Shown: positions 8,458-19,219, numbered from the stretch's first letter. The stretch is DNA of 64,000 nt from Virgibacillus indicus (GCF_002266285.1 NZ_NPMS01000009.1:62001-126000); one strand, 5' to 3'. Notes: generated by a model from the letters alone, not told the origin. Program-made: numbers and translations.

Positions 8458-8952
8458 TTAAAAGCTGCGTTTCCCTGGCCAAGCTCCTTGCATTTTACTT
8501 AGGAATACAATTTGCCCAATATGATATGCGTCATGCAATGCTAAACTCTTCAGTTCAAGCACTAATGAATTATCTTCTCCTGGGATCTGTCTATACAAAT
8601 CTTCATATTCTGATTTTGCTAGTATTTTTTCAAGTTCACGATGAACATAAAAGTATTCTTGTTTTGTCTCCTTCCAATTTTCTAACGTCTCAGTTGGTAA
8701 TCGAAATGTAGATTCATTATTTTCTGCCTGTGGTTCATTCGCTGTTTCACCAAGAAATCGCAGCAGAAATCTCTTTTCATAGAAAAGTAAATGACAAACT
8801 AATTCCCAAATGGAATTCATTGCCCCCTCATCTGGTTTCCAAATTGCCTGTTCTAAAGTGATATCCTCTAGCACTTTTTCAAGTGGTGGAAACCAGTCTT
8901 CTTCATCTAAGCAGCTTCCCCATTGTTGTAGCAAAAGTGTCCTTTCATCCAT
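8458..8952 (-). CDS. DinB family protein
   Basis: 164 residues forming a DinB-type four-helix bundle. The metal-binding histidine pattern is visible as H54 in WELVCHLLFYEKRF, H138 in LALHDAYH and H142 in the same helix (HDAYHIGQI). DinB-like proteins include bacillithiol S-transferases and enzymes of thiol-dependent detoxification; the reaction here is not predictable. An AGGTAAT site precedes the ATG. Confidence 0.88.
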   Translation of the reverse strand: MDERTLLLQQWGSCLDEEDWFPPLEKVLEDITLEQAIWKPDEGAMNSIWELVCHLLFYEKRFLLRFLGETANEPQAENNESTFRLPTETLENWKETKQEYFYVHRELEKILAKSEYEDLYRQIPGEDNSLVLELKSLALHDAYHIGQIVFLSKMQGAWPGKRSF

Positions 8953-9026
8953 TTTCTATTACCTCCAATTTAATCCCTTTGATTAAAAATGATATGCAGC
9001 GTGCTGTTCTGGCATAACTTACAATT

Positions 9027-9614
9027 TCAAGATGAACCATCGTACCAATCACCCATGACTGTAATTTGTAAATCATCTATAACTTTGCTCTTCATATTAA
9101 TTTTTGGATTCAGTAAAATGGTTCCATTCTGAGACAATTTATTTACTTTTGACCTTGAAATGCCAAATATTTCTGCTATTAGTTTATCTATTCTAAGACC
9201 AAAATCATATTTATAGCAAAGTTTAATAGTAACTTTGTTAGATAGTGAATCAAGTTTTTCTTTTCTTAGCTCGTATCGTATATCTGTATTTACACCATTA
9301 CATTGTTTTCTTAATTTGCTGATTTGAAAAGCATAGTACCAGATTGTCTCTTTATCATTATTCATAAACTTTTGAATTAGCATAGAGTCAATTTTATTAA
9401 TATTTACTCTCGATAAAATAGGGTAATTCCAAGTTCCCTCACAATGTTTACAGTTATAAATAAGCCAAATATCAACTATTTTCTGATTTGCATTTACTCT
9501 GAATTTCTCACTGCAATAAAATTCTGTGTTCGTTTTACATTTACTGCAATTTCGGTTTATATAAGGTGTTTCCTGAGCAATGATCTCATAAGTGAATAAA
9601 TTATTAATACTCAT
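9027..9614 (-). CDS. DUF1062 family protein with zinc-ribbon-like N-terminus and S4-like C-terminus
   Basis: 195 residues. Four cysteines in two CxxC pairs (CSKC near residue 23 and CKHC near 56) suggest a zinc ribbon. The C-terminal 60 residues (LRIDKLIAEIFGISRSKVNKLSQNGTILLN) look like an S4-type RNA-binding motif. This layout matches DUF1062. Molecular role is unknown; RNA binding is an inference from the S4-like end. The GGAGGAACTGGTGT before ATG is a good ribosome binding site. Confidence 0.8.
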   Translation of the reverse strand: MSINNLFTYEIIAQETPYINRNCSKCKTNTEFYCSEKFRVNANQKIVDIWLIYNCKHCEGTWNYPILSRVNINKIDSMLIQKFMNNDKETIWYYAFQISKLRKQCNGVNTDIRYELRKEKLDSLSNKVTIKLCYKYDFGLRIDKLIAEIFGISRSKVNKLSQNGTILLNPKINMKSKVIDDLQITVMGDWYDGSS

Positions 9615-9680
9615 ACACCAGTTCCTCCTATTTATTCAGAGGAACGCAAAAAACGGTTGAATGGAGAAAAATTTCCAATT

Positions 9681-9711
9681 AAAAAAACGGAATACCTTAC
9701 AGGTATCCCGC
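9681..9711 (-). terminator. Terminator of the predicted small RNA
   Basis: Minus-strand stem GCGGGATACC / GGTATTCCG with loop TGTAA and a run of seven T. Confidence 0.85.
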
Positions 9712-9875
9712 TGGAAGTAAAACAACTGACTATCCTGCGTTCCCTGTAATGGCTAAAAATAGGCACACTTCTCCCGTCATTGAACTAATGTTCAAAAAAG
9801 AAATGTACCATTTAGTTACTAAACCATTACAAGTATGTTGGCAAACCCAGTTCCACCTTCCGTATTTCTCCTATA
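9681..9875 (-). ncRNA. Probable 6S-like regulatory RNA
   Basis: No open frame is present, but the minus strand has a promoter, a long rod-like fold and a terminator, giving a transcript of about 190 nt. Pairings seen: closing stem GGAAG (9861-9857) with CTTCC (9717-9713) and AACTG (9852-9848) with CAGTT (9728-9724); then two unpaired strands of 17 nt each (9847-9831 and 9745-9729); then GTAATGG (9830-9824) with CCATTAC (9752-9746); then GGTACATTTCTTT (9809-9797) with GGGAGAAGTGTGCC (9775-9762) using G-U pairs; apical GAAC-ATTA-GTTC. A rod with a large central bubble is the hallmark of 6S RNA, which binds housekeeping RNA polymerase. Family identity is inferred from shape and size only. Confidence 0.6.
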
Positions 9876-9880
9876 TTATT

Positions 9881-9908
9881 AGTATACCATTATTATGCTG
9901 CTGAACAA
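9881..9908 (-). promoter_or_regulatory. Promoter of the predicted small RNA
   Basis: Minus-strand TTGTTC (9908-9903), 16-nt spacer, TATACT (9886-9881). Transcription would start near 9873. Confidence 0.65.
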
Positions 9909-9985
9909 AGATCAATCCGGACTCTTTCACTAACCCTGCAGAATAGCTCCCCTTTGCTTTAATAAACAAGCAAGCAATTTTGTTC

Positions 9986-10687
9986 TTATTGTTTAAATGC
10001 CTCTAATCTTTGAACTTGAACTCCACTGTCATCAAAGTTCTCCTCTGTCAACCATTGAGTTGATGCTTGTTTATGTAGAGGCCACTCTTCTAGTAACATT
10101 GAAAACCAGCTAGTGTTTCGTGAGCGGTTTTTATAGATAACGGCATTTCTGAAGGTGCCTTCATACTTAAATCCCAAACGTTTTGCTGTTCGAATGGAGG
10201 GGGCATTAAGGGAATCACATTTCCATTCATAGCGCCGGTATTGGAGTTCTTCGAATACGTACATGGCTAATAAATAGTGTGCTTCGGTAGACATTCTTGT
10301 TCTTTTTATTGCATCCGAAAAATTAATATTTCCTACTTCGATCACCCCATTTGCCTGATCTATCCTCATTAAACTAAAGATCCCAAGCGGTTTGTTTGTC
10401 TCTTTATTTAACACAGCATAGTATATGTGTGTGCTGCTTTCTATTTTTTCTAGTAATGTCTGTTCAAATGCTTCATAGTTATGAGGTGGTTCTTCGGGTA
10501 AGTAGGTCCAATTACTAGGGTGAGAATTTTTATAGGCATTATAGAGTTCTTTGGTATGTGTACGAGATAATCTAGTGACAATGGTATACTTTCCGACATA
10601 ATACATATCAGAAGGGAATTTTCTTTTCTGCCAACCGGACAATTCCTCACCAATTGGCTGATTGTATTTGTTTATTCTCTGATTCAT
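9986..10687 (-). CDS. GNAT acetyltransferase, RimJ/RimL-like
   Basis: The 233-residue protein matches GNAT enzymes of the RimJ/RimL type: an N-terminal PIGEELSGWQKRKFPSD lead-in, the central strand GVIEVGNINFSDAIKRTRMSTEA and a C-terminal SLNAPSIRTAKRLGFKYEGTFRNA motif. Homologues acetylate amino groups of proteins or small amines; the substrate is unknown. GTGGTGG precedes the ATG. It lies just upstream of the small-RNA promoter on the same strand. Confidence 0.88.
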   Translation of the reverse strand: MNQRINKYNQPIGEELSGWQKRKFPSDMYYVGKYTIVTRLSRTHTKELYNAYKNSHPSNWTYLPEEPPHNYEAFEQTLLEKIESSTHIYYAVLNKETNKPLGIFSLMRIDQANGVIEVGNINFSDAIKRTRMSTEAHYLLAMYVFEELQYRRYEWKCDSLNAPSIRTAKRLGFKYEGTFRNAVIYKNRSRNTSWFSMLLEEWPLHKQASTQWLTEENFDDSGVQVQRLEAFKQ

Positions 10688-10806
10688 TTAACCACCACAT
10701 TTCATTACATTATTTTATTACTGTATAACTTGTTAAGAATAATTAATCTTCTGGTCTTTAATGATGTCTTCCATTTAATATTAACATAATATTCCTAACC
10801 TTTTTC

Positions 10807-10838
10807 AAAAAAGAAAAGACAATCAAATTCTGATTGCC
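10807..10838 (-). terminator. Terminator of the lipoprotein gene at 10873
   Basis: Minus-strand GGCAATCA / TGATTGTC stem with loop GAATT and a TTTTCTTTTTT run. Confidence 0.8.
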
Positions 10839-10841
10839 TTA

Positions 10842-10868
10842 TTCAGATCCTGCACCAGTTAGTGCAAC
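10842..10868 (-). repeat. Cassette-type 3' motif, copy D
   Basis: Minus-strand reading TTGCACTAACTGGTGCAGG begins 5 nt after the stop of the lipoprotein gene. GCAC and GTGC form a small dyad. Confidence 0.6.
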
Positions 10869-10872
10869 GAAA

Positions 10873-11319
10873 TTAACTACTTTCATTATGCAATTCAAAT
10901 GATTCTTCATAGTCATTCCATTTAACCTTTACTTGAATAACTTCATCATCATTTACCTTTGCTCCATTTCCCGTACTTCCCCCACTTTTAAATGTAACCT
11001 CTTTGGGTGGTTCATCGAATTCTCTTGTACCACTTCCGCCACCAGCAGATGTGTCATAAGAATATTCAAGCGATTCCAACGAAGAAAGTTCTTTTAAAGT
11101 CCCTTTGTATGTTAATACAAACTCATCCCTATTTTCGTTAGAGTAGGTCGTTGTTCCATCTTCTTCTCCCCAGATTTCCGTTCCACTAAAAGAATATTCA
11201 GCTTCCCAGTGTTCGCTTTCTCCAGTAAATATATAATCATATTGGTTTTCTTCACCTGAACAAGCAGTTAAAACTATCATAGCGAAAAATATCGTAAGTA
11301 TTTTTTTCAATCTAATCAT
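10873..11319 (-). CDS. Small secreted lipoprotein, unknown function
   Basis: 148 residues with a lipoprotein signal peptide (lipobox LTAC, Cys20). The mature part is acidic and mostly beta-prone, with a GGGSGT loop. I recognise no family. It has its own terminator and a cassette-type motif directly after the stop. Confidence 0.7.
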   Translation of the reverse strand: MIRLKKILTIFFAMIVLTACSGEENQYDYIFTGESEHWEAEYSFSGTEIWGEEDGTTTYSNENRDEFVLTYKGTLKELSSLESLEYSYDTSAGGGSGTREFDEPPKEVTFKSGGSTGNGAKVNDDEVIQVKVKWNDYEESFELHNESS

Positions 11320-11696
11320 CCCCTTTAATGGAATATCACTTTAATTATCAAACTCTGTTCTGATTTCAAACCAAACTGTTCCATTACAAAAAAGCATTCC
11401 ATCTGTTTATTACATACGGGACTGCACAATAAAAATTTCAACATTGTTAAACTATTCTGACTTTTAGGAGGAACGATTATCTTTACTGCATAATCCTGCC
11501 TGATAGCTCAACGGTCTTTTTTTAACATTAACATAATATTTAAATTTCTCTTTGGAGTGAACAATTTTTTGACATAGATCCAGTAACGAAGTCATCATAC
11601 CTTTAACTGTTTCCCATTTTCTTTCATCTTGAAGAATAGGTAAAAAGAATTTGGAAATAGTAGAAATGAATAAAAATAGTAAGTGAGGTGAGTACG

Positions 11697-11978
11697 GTGA
11701 AATTAAAGAAATTAACATTAAGTACCTCTACAGTAATCCTCTCCACTGGGTTGTTATTCGGTTGTGGAAACGCTAATGATGAACAGGAACCAGATCCAAC
11801 TGAAGAGCCTTCTGAACAGCAACAAGATCACAATGATAATGGCTCAGATATTAATGAAGACCCAATAAAAAATGAAAATATTGGAGGCAATCAAGACCAA
11901 AACGTTCAAGATAAAAATAACCAGGACAACAATGATATAGATGATATAGATGATATATTAAAACCGGGACACCAATAA
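11697..11978 (+). CDS. Small acidic lipoprotein, Asn/Asp/Gln-rich
   Basis: 93 residues: lipoprotein signal (lipobox FGC, Cys23) followed by a low-complexity acidic tail (DEQEPDPTEEPSEQQQDHND, then repeated DIDDI). Such tails are probably disordered. The GTG at 11697 is chosen because GAGGTG at 11685-11690 is spaced 6 nt from it. This is one of only two plus-strand genes in this part of the array. Function unknown. Confidence 0.65.
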   Translation: MKLKKLTLSTSTVILSTGLLFGCGNANDEQEPDPTEEPSEQQQDHNDNGSDINEDPIKNENIGGNQDQNVQDKNNQDNNDIDDIDDILKPGHQ

Positions 11979-12018
11979 GCATTGTTAGCGCCGTTTAAAA
12001 GGTGCCTTTTGTAAATAA

Positions 12019-12189
12019 TTATCTATATTGATTCATTTTTTCAAAATGGTGAACTATAAATAGGATAATCAGAGTAATCACCAACAAAATACTTCCGTAA
12101 AAAAGAAAATTATACACAGTAGATAATAAAAATCCAGCCAATGCCATGAAGCTAAGCATTATTCTCCAGATAATATATCCGAGTTTCAT
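12019..12189 (-). CDS. Small two-helix membrane protein
   Basis: 56 residues starting MKLGYIIWR with two hydrophobic helices (about 5-27 and 30-47) and a charged C-terminus. AAAGGAGG lies 7 nt before this ATG, which is why I reject the longer frame that starts 19 codons earlier. Function unknown. Confidence 0.6.
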   Translation of the reverse strand: MKLGYIIWRIMLSFMALAGFLLSTVYNFLFYGSILLVITLIILFIVHHFEKMNQYR

Positions 12190-12237
12190 TTTCTTCGCCT
12201 CCTTTTGAATACATAAGGGGGTGTAATTATTATTAAA

Positions 12238-12262
12238 TTTTTGCACCAGTTAGCAAAATAAC
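12238..12262 (-). repeat. Cassette-type motif, copy E
   Basis: Minus-strand TTTTGCTAACTGGTGCAAAA, upstream of the small membrane protein. No minus-strand gene stop lies directly upstream, so a former neighbour may have been lost. Confidence 0.5.
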
Positions 12263-12334
12263 ATAAATTACTAATTTTTATACTTAATTGGGTAAGTATA
12301 TCGTTATAAGGTTTATTAAAATGAGGTGTTATTT

Positions 12335-12721
12335 GTGAAAAAAGTATTAGTTATCTTTACAATGCTATTACTTATTCTTATGTTTTCAACTCCAGCGATT
12401 GCTTCAAATCAATCCACTTACGAAGACGCATTGCTTTCCTTAATGTGGGAAGATATTCGTAAGGCTGTTGTTGAATACTATGACATTAAAGATGTTCAAT
12501 CTTCCAATGAAAAAATATTAGACTTAGAAATGAAAAATGCCCTTGATTTTGAAATCACAATTCAACTTGATGCATTTATAGGTGCACATAACACGATTGG
12601 CACAGATAAACTTAAATTTGTACGAGAAGCACCCGATGGGCTGAAATTGGTTAGTTACAAACATACTCCCTCAAAATATAAAAAGGAAATATTAGAACGG
12701 TATTTTAAAAATCAGTCATAA
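12335..12721 (+). CDS. DUF3888-type secreted protein
   Basis: 128 residues with a cleavable signal peptide (MKKVLVIF... ending in a TPAIAS-type site near residue 24) and a short mature domain beginning YEDALLSLMWEDIRKAVVEYY, as in DUF3888 proteins of Bacillaceae. The GTG at 12335 lies 6 nt after GAGGTG; an earlier GTG at 12326 overlaps that site. Role unknown, exported. Confidence 0.75.
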   Translation: MKKVLVIFTMLLLILMFSTPAIASNQSTYEDALLSLMWEDIRKAVVEYYDIKDVQSSNEKILDLEMKNALDFEITIQLDAFIGAHNTIGTDKLKFVREAPDGLKLVSYKHTPSKYKKEILERYFKNQS

Positions 12722-12795
12722 ATAGCCGATTTTTTTGTGCTTCCTTTCATTTATCCTGCGACCATTGAATAATGATGAAGCATTACCCTTCTTTC

Positions 12796-12822
12796 AGTAA
12801 TGCCACCCGTTAATGCAATAAG
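12796..12822 (-). repeat. Cassette-type 3' motif, copy F
   Basis: Minus-strand TTGCATTAACGGGTGGCATT followed by ACTGAAAGAAGG, about 22 nt after the stop of the 49-residue ORF. Confidence 0.6.
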
Positions 12823-12844
12823 AAGCGTGCTACTATTAGCAGGT

Positions 12845-12994
12845 TTAGTTTAAGAAAATATTTGCGAACAAACCAATTAATCTAATAGGCAGGGGTAACC
12901 TTCCTCCTTTGTTTATTGGAAATCCCTCTATGTTATTTTTATGTTCCATAGCATCATTAAAAGGTTTATTTGGTTCTTCATTGTGATTAGACAT
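12845..12994 (-). CDS. 49-residue small protein, unknown
   Basis: ATG at 12994 behind a good AAGGAGA site gives 49 residues beginning MSNHNEEPNKPFNDAMEHK, with a hydrophobic end (LPLPIRLIGLFANIFLN). The acidic/polar head with an amphipathic tail could be a small membrane-associated peptide. It sits between two cassette-type motifs, as a cassette gene would. Confidence 0.5.
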   Translation of the reverse strand: MSNHNEEPNKPFNDAMEHKNNIEGFPINKGGRLPLPIRLIGLFANIFLN

Positions 12995-13007
12995 TTTAAA
13001 TCTCCTT

Positions 13008-13040
13008 ATTAAAGATAAGCACCATGTAATGCAACAACTC
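13008..13040 (-). repeat. Cassette-type 3' motif, copy G
   Basis: Minus-strand TTGTTGCATTACATGGTGCT followed by TATCTT, about 15 nt after the methyltransferase stop and overlapping the leader of the next small gene. Confidence 0.6.
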
Positions 13041-13052
13041 GAAGATAGGATG

Positions 13053-13826
13053 TTAAATTTTCCGAGCTGTCATAATAGGTTGGTAATAACCTGTATCCGC
13101 GGGGAGATGCCACTCAATATCTGTAAAACCAATGTCACTTAATACCTTGTTAATATCTTCTCGCAACAATGCTCTGTACTCAGTACAATAATGTTTTGTT
13201 TTCCATTCCCCGTTAATTTCCTGCAAGATAAATTGATTTACCGTATAAGTTTTTTCGTCTCCCGCCCAATCATACACCTGAAAAACAATTCTCTTACCCT
13301 CATCGAAAACATTCGGTTGTGTAGTTATTGGCTTCTTTTTTTTCAATGCAGCGTAATCTCTTATGGTAATCAAAAGCAGGCCATTTTGATTAAGCTTCGC
13401 ATGGATATTTTGGAAAGATTTATATAAATCTTCATCAGTAAGTAGATGTGGAATAGCATTATCCGCCGACAGAACTATATCAAATAATCCCGATACATCC
13501 TTATCCAACGTGCGAAAATCTGCCACTCCAAAGTTTATTTTTACCCTGTGACTTACCGCTTCTTTTTCGGCTCTTTTTACAGAAGCAGGACTTATGTCAG
13601 TCGCACTCACGTTATACCCGTATTTTGCCAGTCCTATCGCTTGTGTACCAATGCCGCAAGAACAATCCAACAGTGGAATGTTATGCGTGGAAGACATGGT
13701 AAACTTTGATTGGATGACCTTGTCGAGAACCTCACCTTGCCGTGAAATCGCTTGGTTCCAATCAACAAATATAAGATGATAATCTTCTGCAAGTTTATCA
13801 TAGAACTTTGGAACTGAAACATTCAA
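13053..13826 (-). CDS. Class I SAM-dependent methyltransferase
   Basis: 257 residues. The SAM-binding motif I is LLDCSCGIGTQAIGLAKYG (about residues 54-72), followed by an acidic strand end (SATD) and DIVLSADNAIPHLL as motif IV. It would methylate an unidentified small molecule or macromolecule. I choose the TTG at 13826 (reading MNVSVPKFYDKLAEDY) because GGGGGT lies 6 nt upstream, whereas the ATG at 13841 has no ribosome binding site. Confidence 0.85.
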   Translation of the reverse strand: MNVSVPKFYDKLAEDYHLIFVDWNQAISRQGEVLDKVIQSKFTMSSTHNIPLLDCSCGIGTQAIGLAKYGYNVSATDISPASVKRAEKEAVSHRVKINFGVADFRTLDKDVSGLFDIVLSADNAIPHLLTDEDLYKSFQNIHAKLNQNGLLLITIRDYAALKKKKPITTQPNVFDEGKRIVFQVYDWAGDEKTYTVNQFILQEINGEWKTKHYCTEYRALLREDINKVLSDIGFTDIEWHLPADTGYYQPIMTARKI

Positions 13827-13930
13827 TTTAAATACCCCCATTCAAATTGGCTATATAATCCTTAGAACGATTTAAAATATTGTACCATTATTATTTAACT
13901 CTTCTGCCATTAAGTTCAATAACTCCCTCT

Positions 13931-14041
13931 CCGTTTTGAAAAAAAGATTGATCAAAACGGATCCTTTACTTGTGAACAGGTGTGAAGTTTTTATAATAAA
14001 GTTTGATCATTTTCTGGCTATGATCTTCAACAAACGCGCCC
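13931..14041. repeat. 111-bp dispersed repeat, copy 2
   Basis: Nearly identical to 8313-8423. The CCGTTTTGA/TCAAAACGG arms are perfect in this copy. As with copy 1, it lies immediately downstream (25 nt) of a minus-strand gene. Confidence 0.9.
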
Positions 14042-14057
14042 GATTGTTACGTACCAT
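14028..14057 (-). repeat. Cassette-type 3' motif, copy H (compound)
   Basis: Minus-strand ATGGTACGTAACAATCGGGC then GCGTTTGTTGAAGATC. It joins a TGGTnCGTAAC core like copy B to the GGGCGCG core of copies at 8417 and 14713. It starts about 10 nt after the S51 peptidase stop. Confidence 0.55.
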
Positions 14058-14065
14058 TAGGTAAA

Positions 14066-14692
14066 TCATTCAATTATAATTACTTCTCCGTCTTTTAACG
14101 CTTTAAAGGGTATTTTATTGTCGATCATATATGTAATTGATCTGTCTATATCCTTTGATTCTTTATGATCTGATTTATAGTGTGGGACCAGTGCATAGTC
14201 CAAAATATTTAACCCTTCCCAAATGGTTTCGTAACTTTCTCCATACGGATTCAGGTATGGATCATCTACTAAATGGATCCCTTTTAATGTAGGTCCTAGG
14301 TTACAAATACCCGCACTATATCCGCCATATAAAATATCCTTGTTGTTTGTAAAATATTTTTTTACAATCTCATCAAAACCACTTAACCTCATAGCCTGTC
14401 TAAGAACAAAGGAATTGCCACCCCTTGCCCAAACCACATCATAATGATCGAGTCCTTTTTCCAGCTCAATTGGGTTATGAAAGTACTGTTTCAGATCTAA
14501 AATATCAACTGCAAAGCCCAATCTTTCAAGATCAGAAATATCCATTGCATCACTTTTATTTCTTCGTTCTAAATCTGTCGCAAAATCTAATGCATTATTA
14601 ATATATGCAACTTTCTTGTTCCCGTTTTTTGTGATTTCCTTTAGTTTTTGTTCTTCACTTCCAATTTTAAAAGATGATAAGTAAAATTTCAT
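14066..14692 (-). CDS. Peptidase S51 (dipeptidase E-like) family protein
   Basis: 208 residues with the S51 fold signature: ARGGNSF near 89-95 and the nucleophile elbow GGYSAGI with Ser126. A histidine in VPHYKSDH (171 or 176) is the probable partner. Family members cleave Asp-X dipeptides or cyanophycin-like substrates in the cytoplasm; the substrate here is not known. GGGGAGGA precedes the ATG. Confidence 0.85.
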   Translation of the reverse strand: MKFYLSSFKIGSEEQKLKEITKNGNKKVAYINNALDFATDLERRNKSDAMDISDLERLGFAVDILDLKQYFHNPIELEKGLDHYDVVWARGGNSFVLRQAMRLSGFDEIVKKYFTNNKDILYGGYSAGICNLGPTLKGIHLVDDPYLNPYGESYETIWEGLNILDYALVPHYKSDHKESKDIDRSITYMIDNKIPFKALKDGEVIIIE

Positions 14693-14708
14693 ATTATCCT
14701 CCCCTCGG

Positions 14709-14746
14709 TATTGGCGCGATTCCTTATTAGAAAATCGCGCCCTATA
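14709..14746 (-). repeat. Cassette-type 3' motif, copy I (GGGCGCG subtype)
   Basis: GGCGCGATT and AATCGCGCC (14713-14742) form a strong hairpin 30-60 nt after the GNAT stop. The minus-strand flank ATTCCTTTATAGGGCGCG matches ATTCCACTATAGGGCGCG at 8417-8435. Confidence 0.65.
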
Positions 14747-14775
14747 AAGGAATAAACACTATAGTTTGAATTTCT

Positions 14776-15249
14776 TTAGTTGAGGGTGAGAATAAACTCT
14801 TCAACATCCTTACCACGCGCGTTTGCATACCCGCTGTCTTCACCCGAAATCATGAACCCACATCTTTTTAAAACCTTTATGGATCCAGTATTGTCTTTTG
14901 CAGCGCGAGCATAAAGTGGACGAATTGAAACCTGTTTTAGAAATTCTCGTAAAGCGTTGGTTGCGATTCCCTTACCCCAGTATTCCTTTCCAATCCAATA
15001 GGTTACTTCTGGTTCTCCGAACTGCTCGAAGTGTACAATATGGCCAACGACGGTGTTCTCAACAATGATCGTTTGCTTAATAATATTCTTATTCGTAAGT
15101 ATTTTGTTCCAGTGTTCAGCGAAGCTATTCCAATCATTAGGGTCCTTACTTGTAAAGGCGGCCATTTGGTTTGCCTCACTGTCCCGTTGATGCTTGAAAA
15201 AAATAGGAAGGTCATCCTCAATCACATTCCGAAGCACTAAATTTCTCAT
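14776..15249 (-). CDS. GNAT family N-acetyltransferase
   Basis: 157 residues. The acetyl-CoA loop YWIGKEYWGKGIATNALREF and the later RAAKDNTGSIKVLKRCGF motif mark a RimL-type GNAT enzyme with the usual length. Start is the ATG at 15249 (MRNLVLRN), 5 nt from AGAGGGTGA; the upstream in-frame GTG overlaps that site. Acceptor substrate unknown. Confidence 0.88.
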   Translation of the reverse strand: MRNLVLRNVIEDDLPIFFKHQRDSEANQMAAFTSKDPNDWNSFAEHWNKILTNKNIIKQTIIVENTVVGHIVHFEQFGEPEVTYWIGKEYWGKGIATNALREFLKQVSIRPLYARAAKDNTGSIKVLKRCGFMISGEDSGYANARGKDVEEFILTLN

Positions 15250-15359
15250 TAAACTCACCCTCTGTCGTTTACTTTATTCTAGCAAACATGTGTTCCCAGG
15301 GCAATATATTTTATCGTGTAAAACCACCTTGATATGCCTACTACCAATTCATTTCCTTG

Positions 15360-15394
15360 TTCAACATAATGGCCCGATTGCTTAACAAAGATCA
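15360..15394 (-). repeat. Cassette-type 3' motif, copy J (divergent)
   Basis: Minus-strand GATCTTTGTTAAGCAATCGG then GCCATTATGTTGAAC, about 20 nt after the phosphotransferase stop. It shares AAGCAATCGGG and TTGTTGAA elements with copy H. Confidence 0.45.
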
Positions 15395-15416
15395 ATTATG
15401 ATTTAAATGTAAAGAA

Positions 15417-18053
<2,637 letters not shown>

Positions 18054-18210
18054 TTAATAGCTGCTGACTGCGTCAAAGAAGCAACATCACTTGATTTATA
18101 CTAACAATTTAAAAAATAAAAAAACAGACTAAAAATAGTTAGGCGTTAATGGTATAATTAAACTAGGGAAAGTGGTAATTGCCAATTATTTATCGTAACT
18201 ATTAGCTGGT

Positions 18211-19008
18211 TTAAGAGGATATATTGACTTCATGTTTAAAGTTTGCACTAGCCCACTCACCCTCGCACTTAAACAACTTATATACAGCCTCACGGTCCGT
18301 TGGAGGATCGTCTATCCAATTCATTAGTGTATGAATAATAGATTCTTTATCTGAAAAATGGTAGATGGAGATTTCAGATTGCTCGTGAAGCCGTGTCGTC
18401 CAAATCTGAGAACGCACCATTACCATTGAATAGTATGTACGAATGAGTTTGCGGGAGAAGCTTTGTATTATTGTTTTAAAATCTTCATCAGAAGCTGTTT
18501 CCAGCCTTTTCAATGCCCTGGCATGAGACTCAGAAATATCACCATTAAAGCGAATGGGTATCTCAGATGTAAGCTTATACGGACCAAATCGCTCCCCTAA
18601 ATCCTCTCCGTACACACATACACAGAGTTGCTTAAGAAATGCATTTTCGTAGTAATTTGCGGGGTCTACCGTATAGTCATAATATGCAATAGCTATACCA
18701 ACATCACGAACCAGAGTACGATACTTTTGAGACAGTTCTCCAGCAAGTTTCTTCAGTTTAGCCTGCTTAACTGAACTTAGCTTACCATCAAACATAGCGA
18801 TAAGATCTAAATCTGATTTAGCAGCAATCGCTTCACCTCTGGCTACGCTGCCGTATAGATAAACACTGTGCAGCTGTTGATGAAACAAATTCTCAAGTCT
18901 CTTAATAGATTCTCGAATACAAGGGACATAGGCTTTATCAATTTTATCTATACTGACATCACTTACAATGAATCCATCAGAGTCTAGACCATATCCAGAC
19001 CTCAGCAT
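18211..19008 (-). CDS. Nucleotidyltransferase-domain protein (aminoglycoside-adenylyltransferase-like)
   Basis: 265 residues. The polymerase-beta-type nucleotidyltransferase core is visible: VYLYGSVARGEA (GS at 53-54) followed by SDLDL with Asp66 and Asp68 binding metal. The helical C-terminal half (about 150-265) resembles the substrate-binding part of ANT-type enzymes, but no specific drug family is evident. Start ATG 19008 follows GAGGGGGG; an earlier ATG at 19029 lies upstream of that site. Confidence 0.75.
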   Translation of the reverse strand: MLRSGYGLDSDGFIVSDVSIDKIDKAYVPCIRESIKRLENLFHQQLHSVYLYGSVARGEAIAAKSDLDLIAMFDGKLSSVKQAKLKKLAGELSQKYRTLVRDVGIAIAYYDYTVDPANYYENAFLKQLCVCVYGEDLGERFGPYKLTSEIPIRFNGDISESHARALKRLETASDEDFKTIIQSFSRKLIRTYYSMVMVRSQIWTTRLHEQSEISIYHFSDKESIIHTLMNWIDDPPTDREAVYKLFKCEGEWASANFKHEVNISS

Positions 19009-19074
19009 TTCAATCCCCCCTCTCTTCACTAACTTTGTATTTTCCTAATTCTATCTCCTAGATTATTTGGACAA

Positions 19075-19112
19075 ATAAGTTTTTATTGAAGATAAGAACC
19101 AGTAACATTCAA
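19075..19112 (-). repeat. Cassette-type motif, copy K (divergent)
   Basis: Minus-strand TTGAATGTTACTGGTTCTTA then TCTTCAATAA resembles copy G (TTGCATTACATGGTGCTTATCTT). It is the last recognisable copy. Confidence 0.4.
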
Positions 19113-19183
19113 CTTCTAACTCACTGGATATATATTTACTTAAACAATCCTGCCGTTTCCCGCCCCTTATTTAATAAGTTCAA

Positions 19184-19219
19184 CAAAAAAAGCACTTCTC
19201 CTTCTTTAGGAAAAGCACC
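19184..19219 (-). terminator. Terminator of the biotinyl-domain gene
   Basis: Minus-strand GTGCTTTTCC pairs, with several G-U pairs, to GGAGAAGTGC, followed by seven T. Confidence 0.65.

Noticed and set aside
9836..9866. GGAAGGTGGAACTGGG read as a T-box sequence
   Set aside because: It sits at the 5' end of the transcript rather than next to the terminator, and there is no downstream synthetase or amino-acid gene; the 6S-like fold explains it better.
11464..11718. 84-residue minus-strand frame overlapping the start of the acidic lipoprotein
   Set aside because: A weak AGAGGT site exists, but the product has no recognisable features and overlaps the well-supported plus-strand gene; left unannotated.
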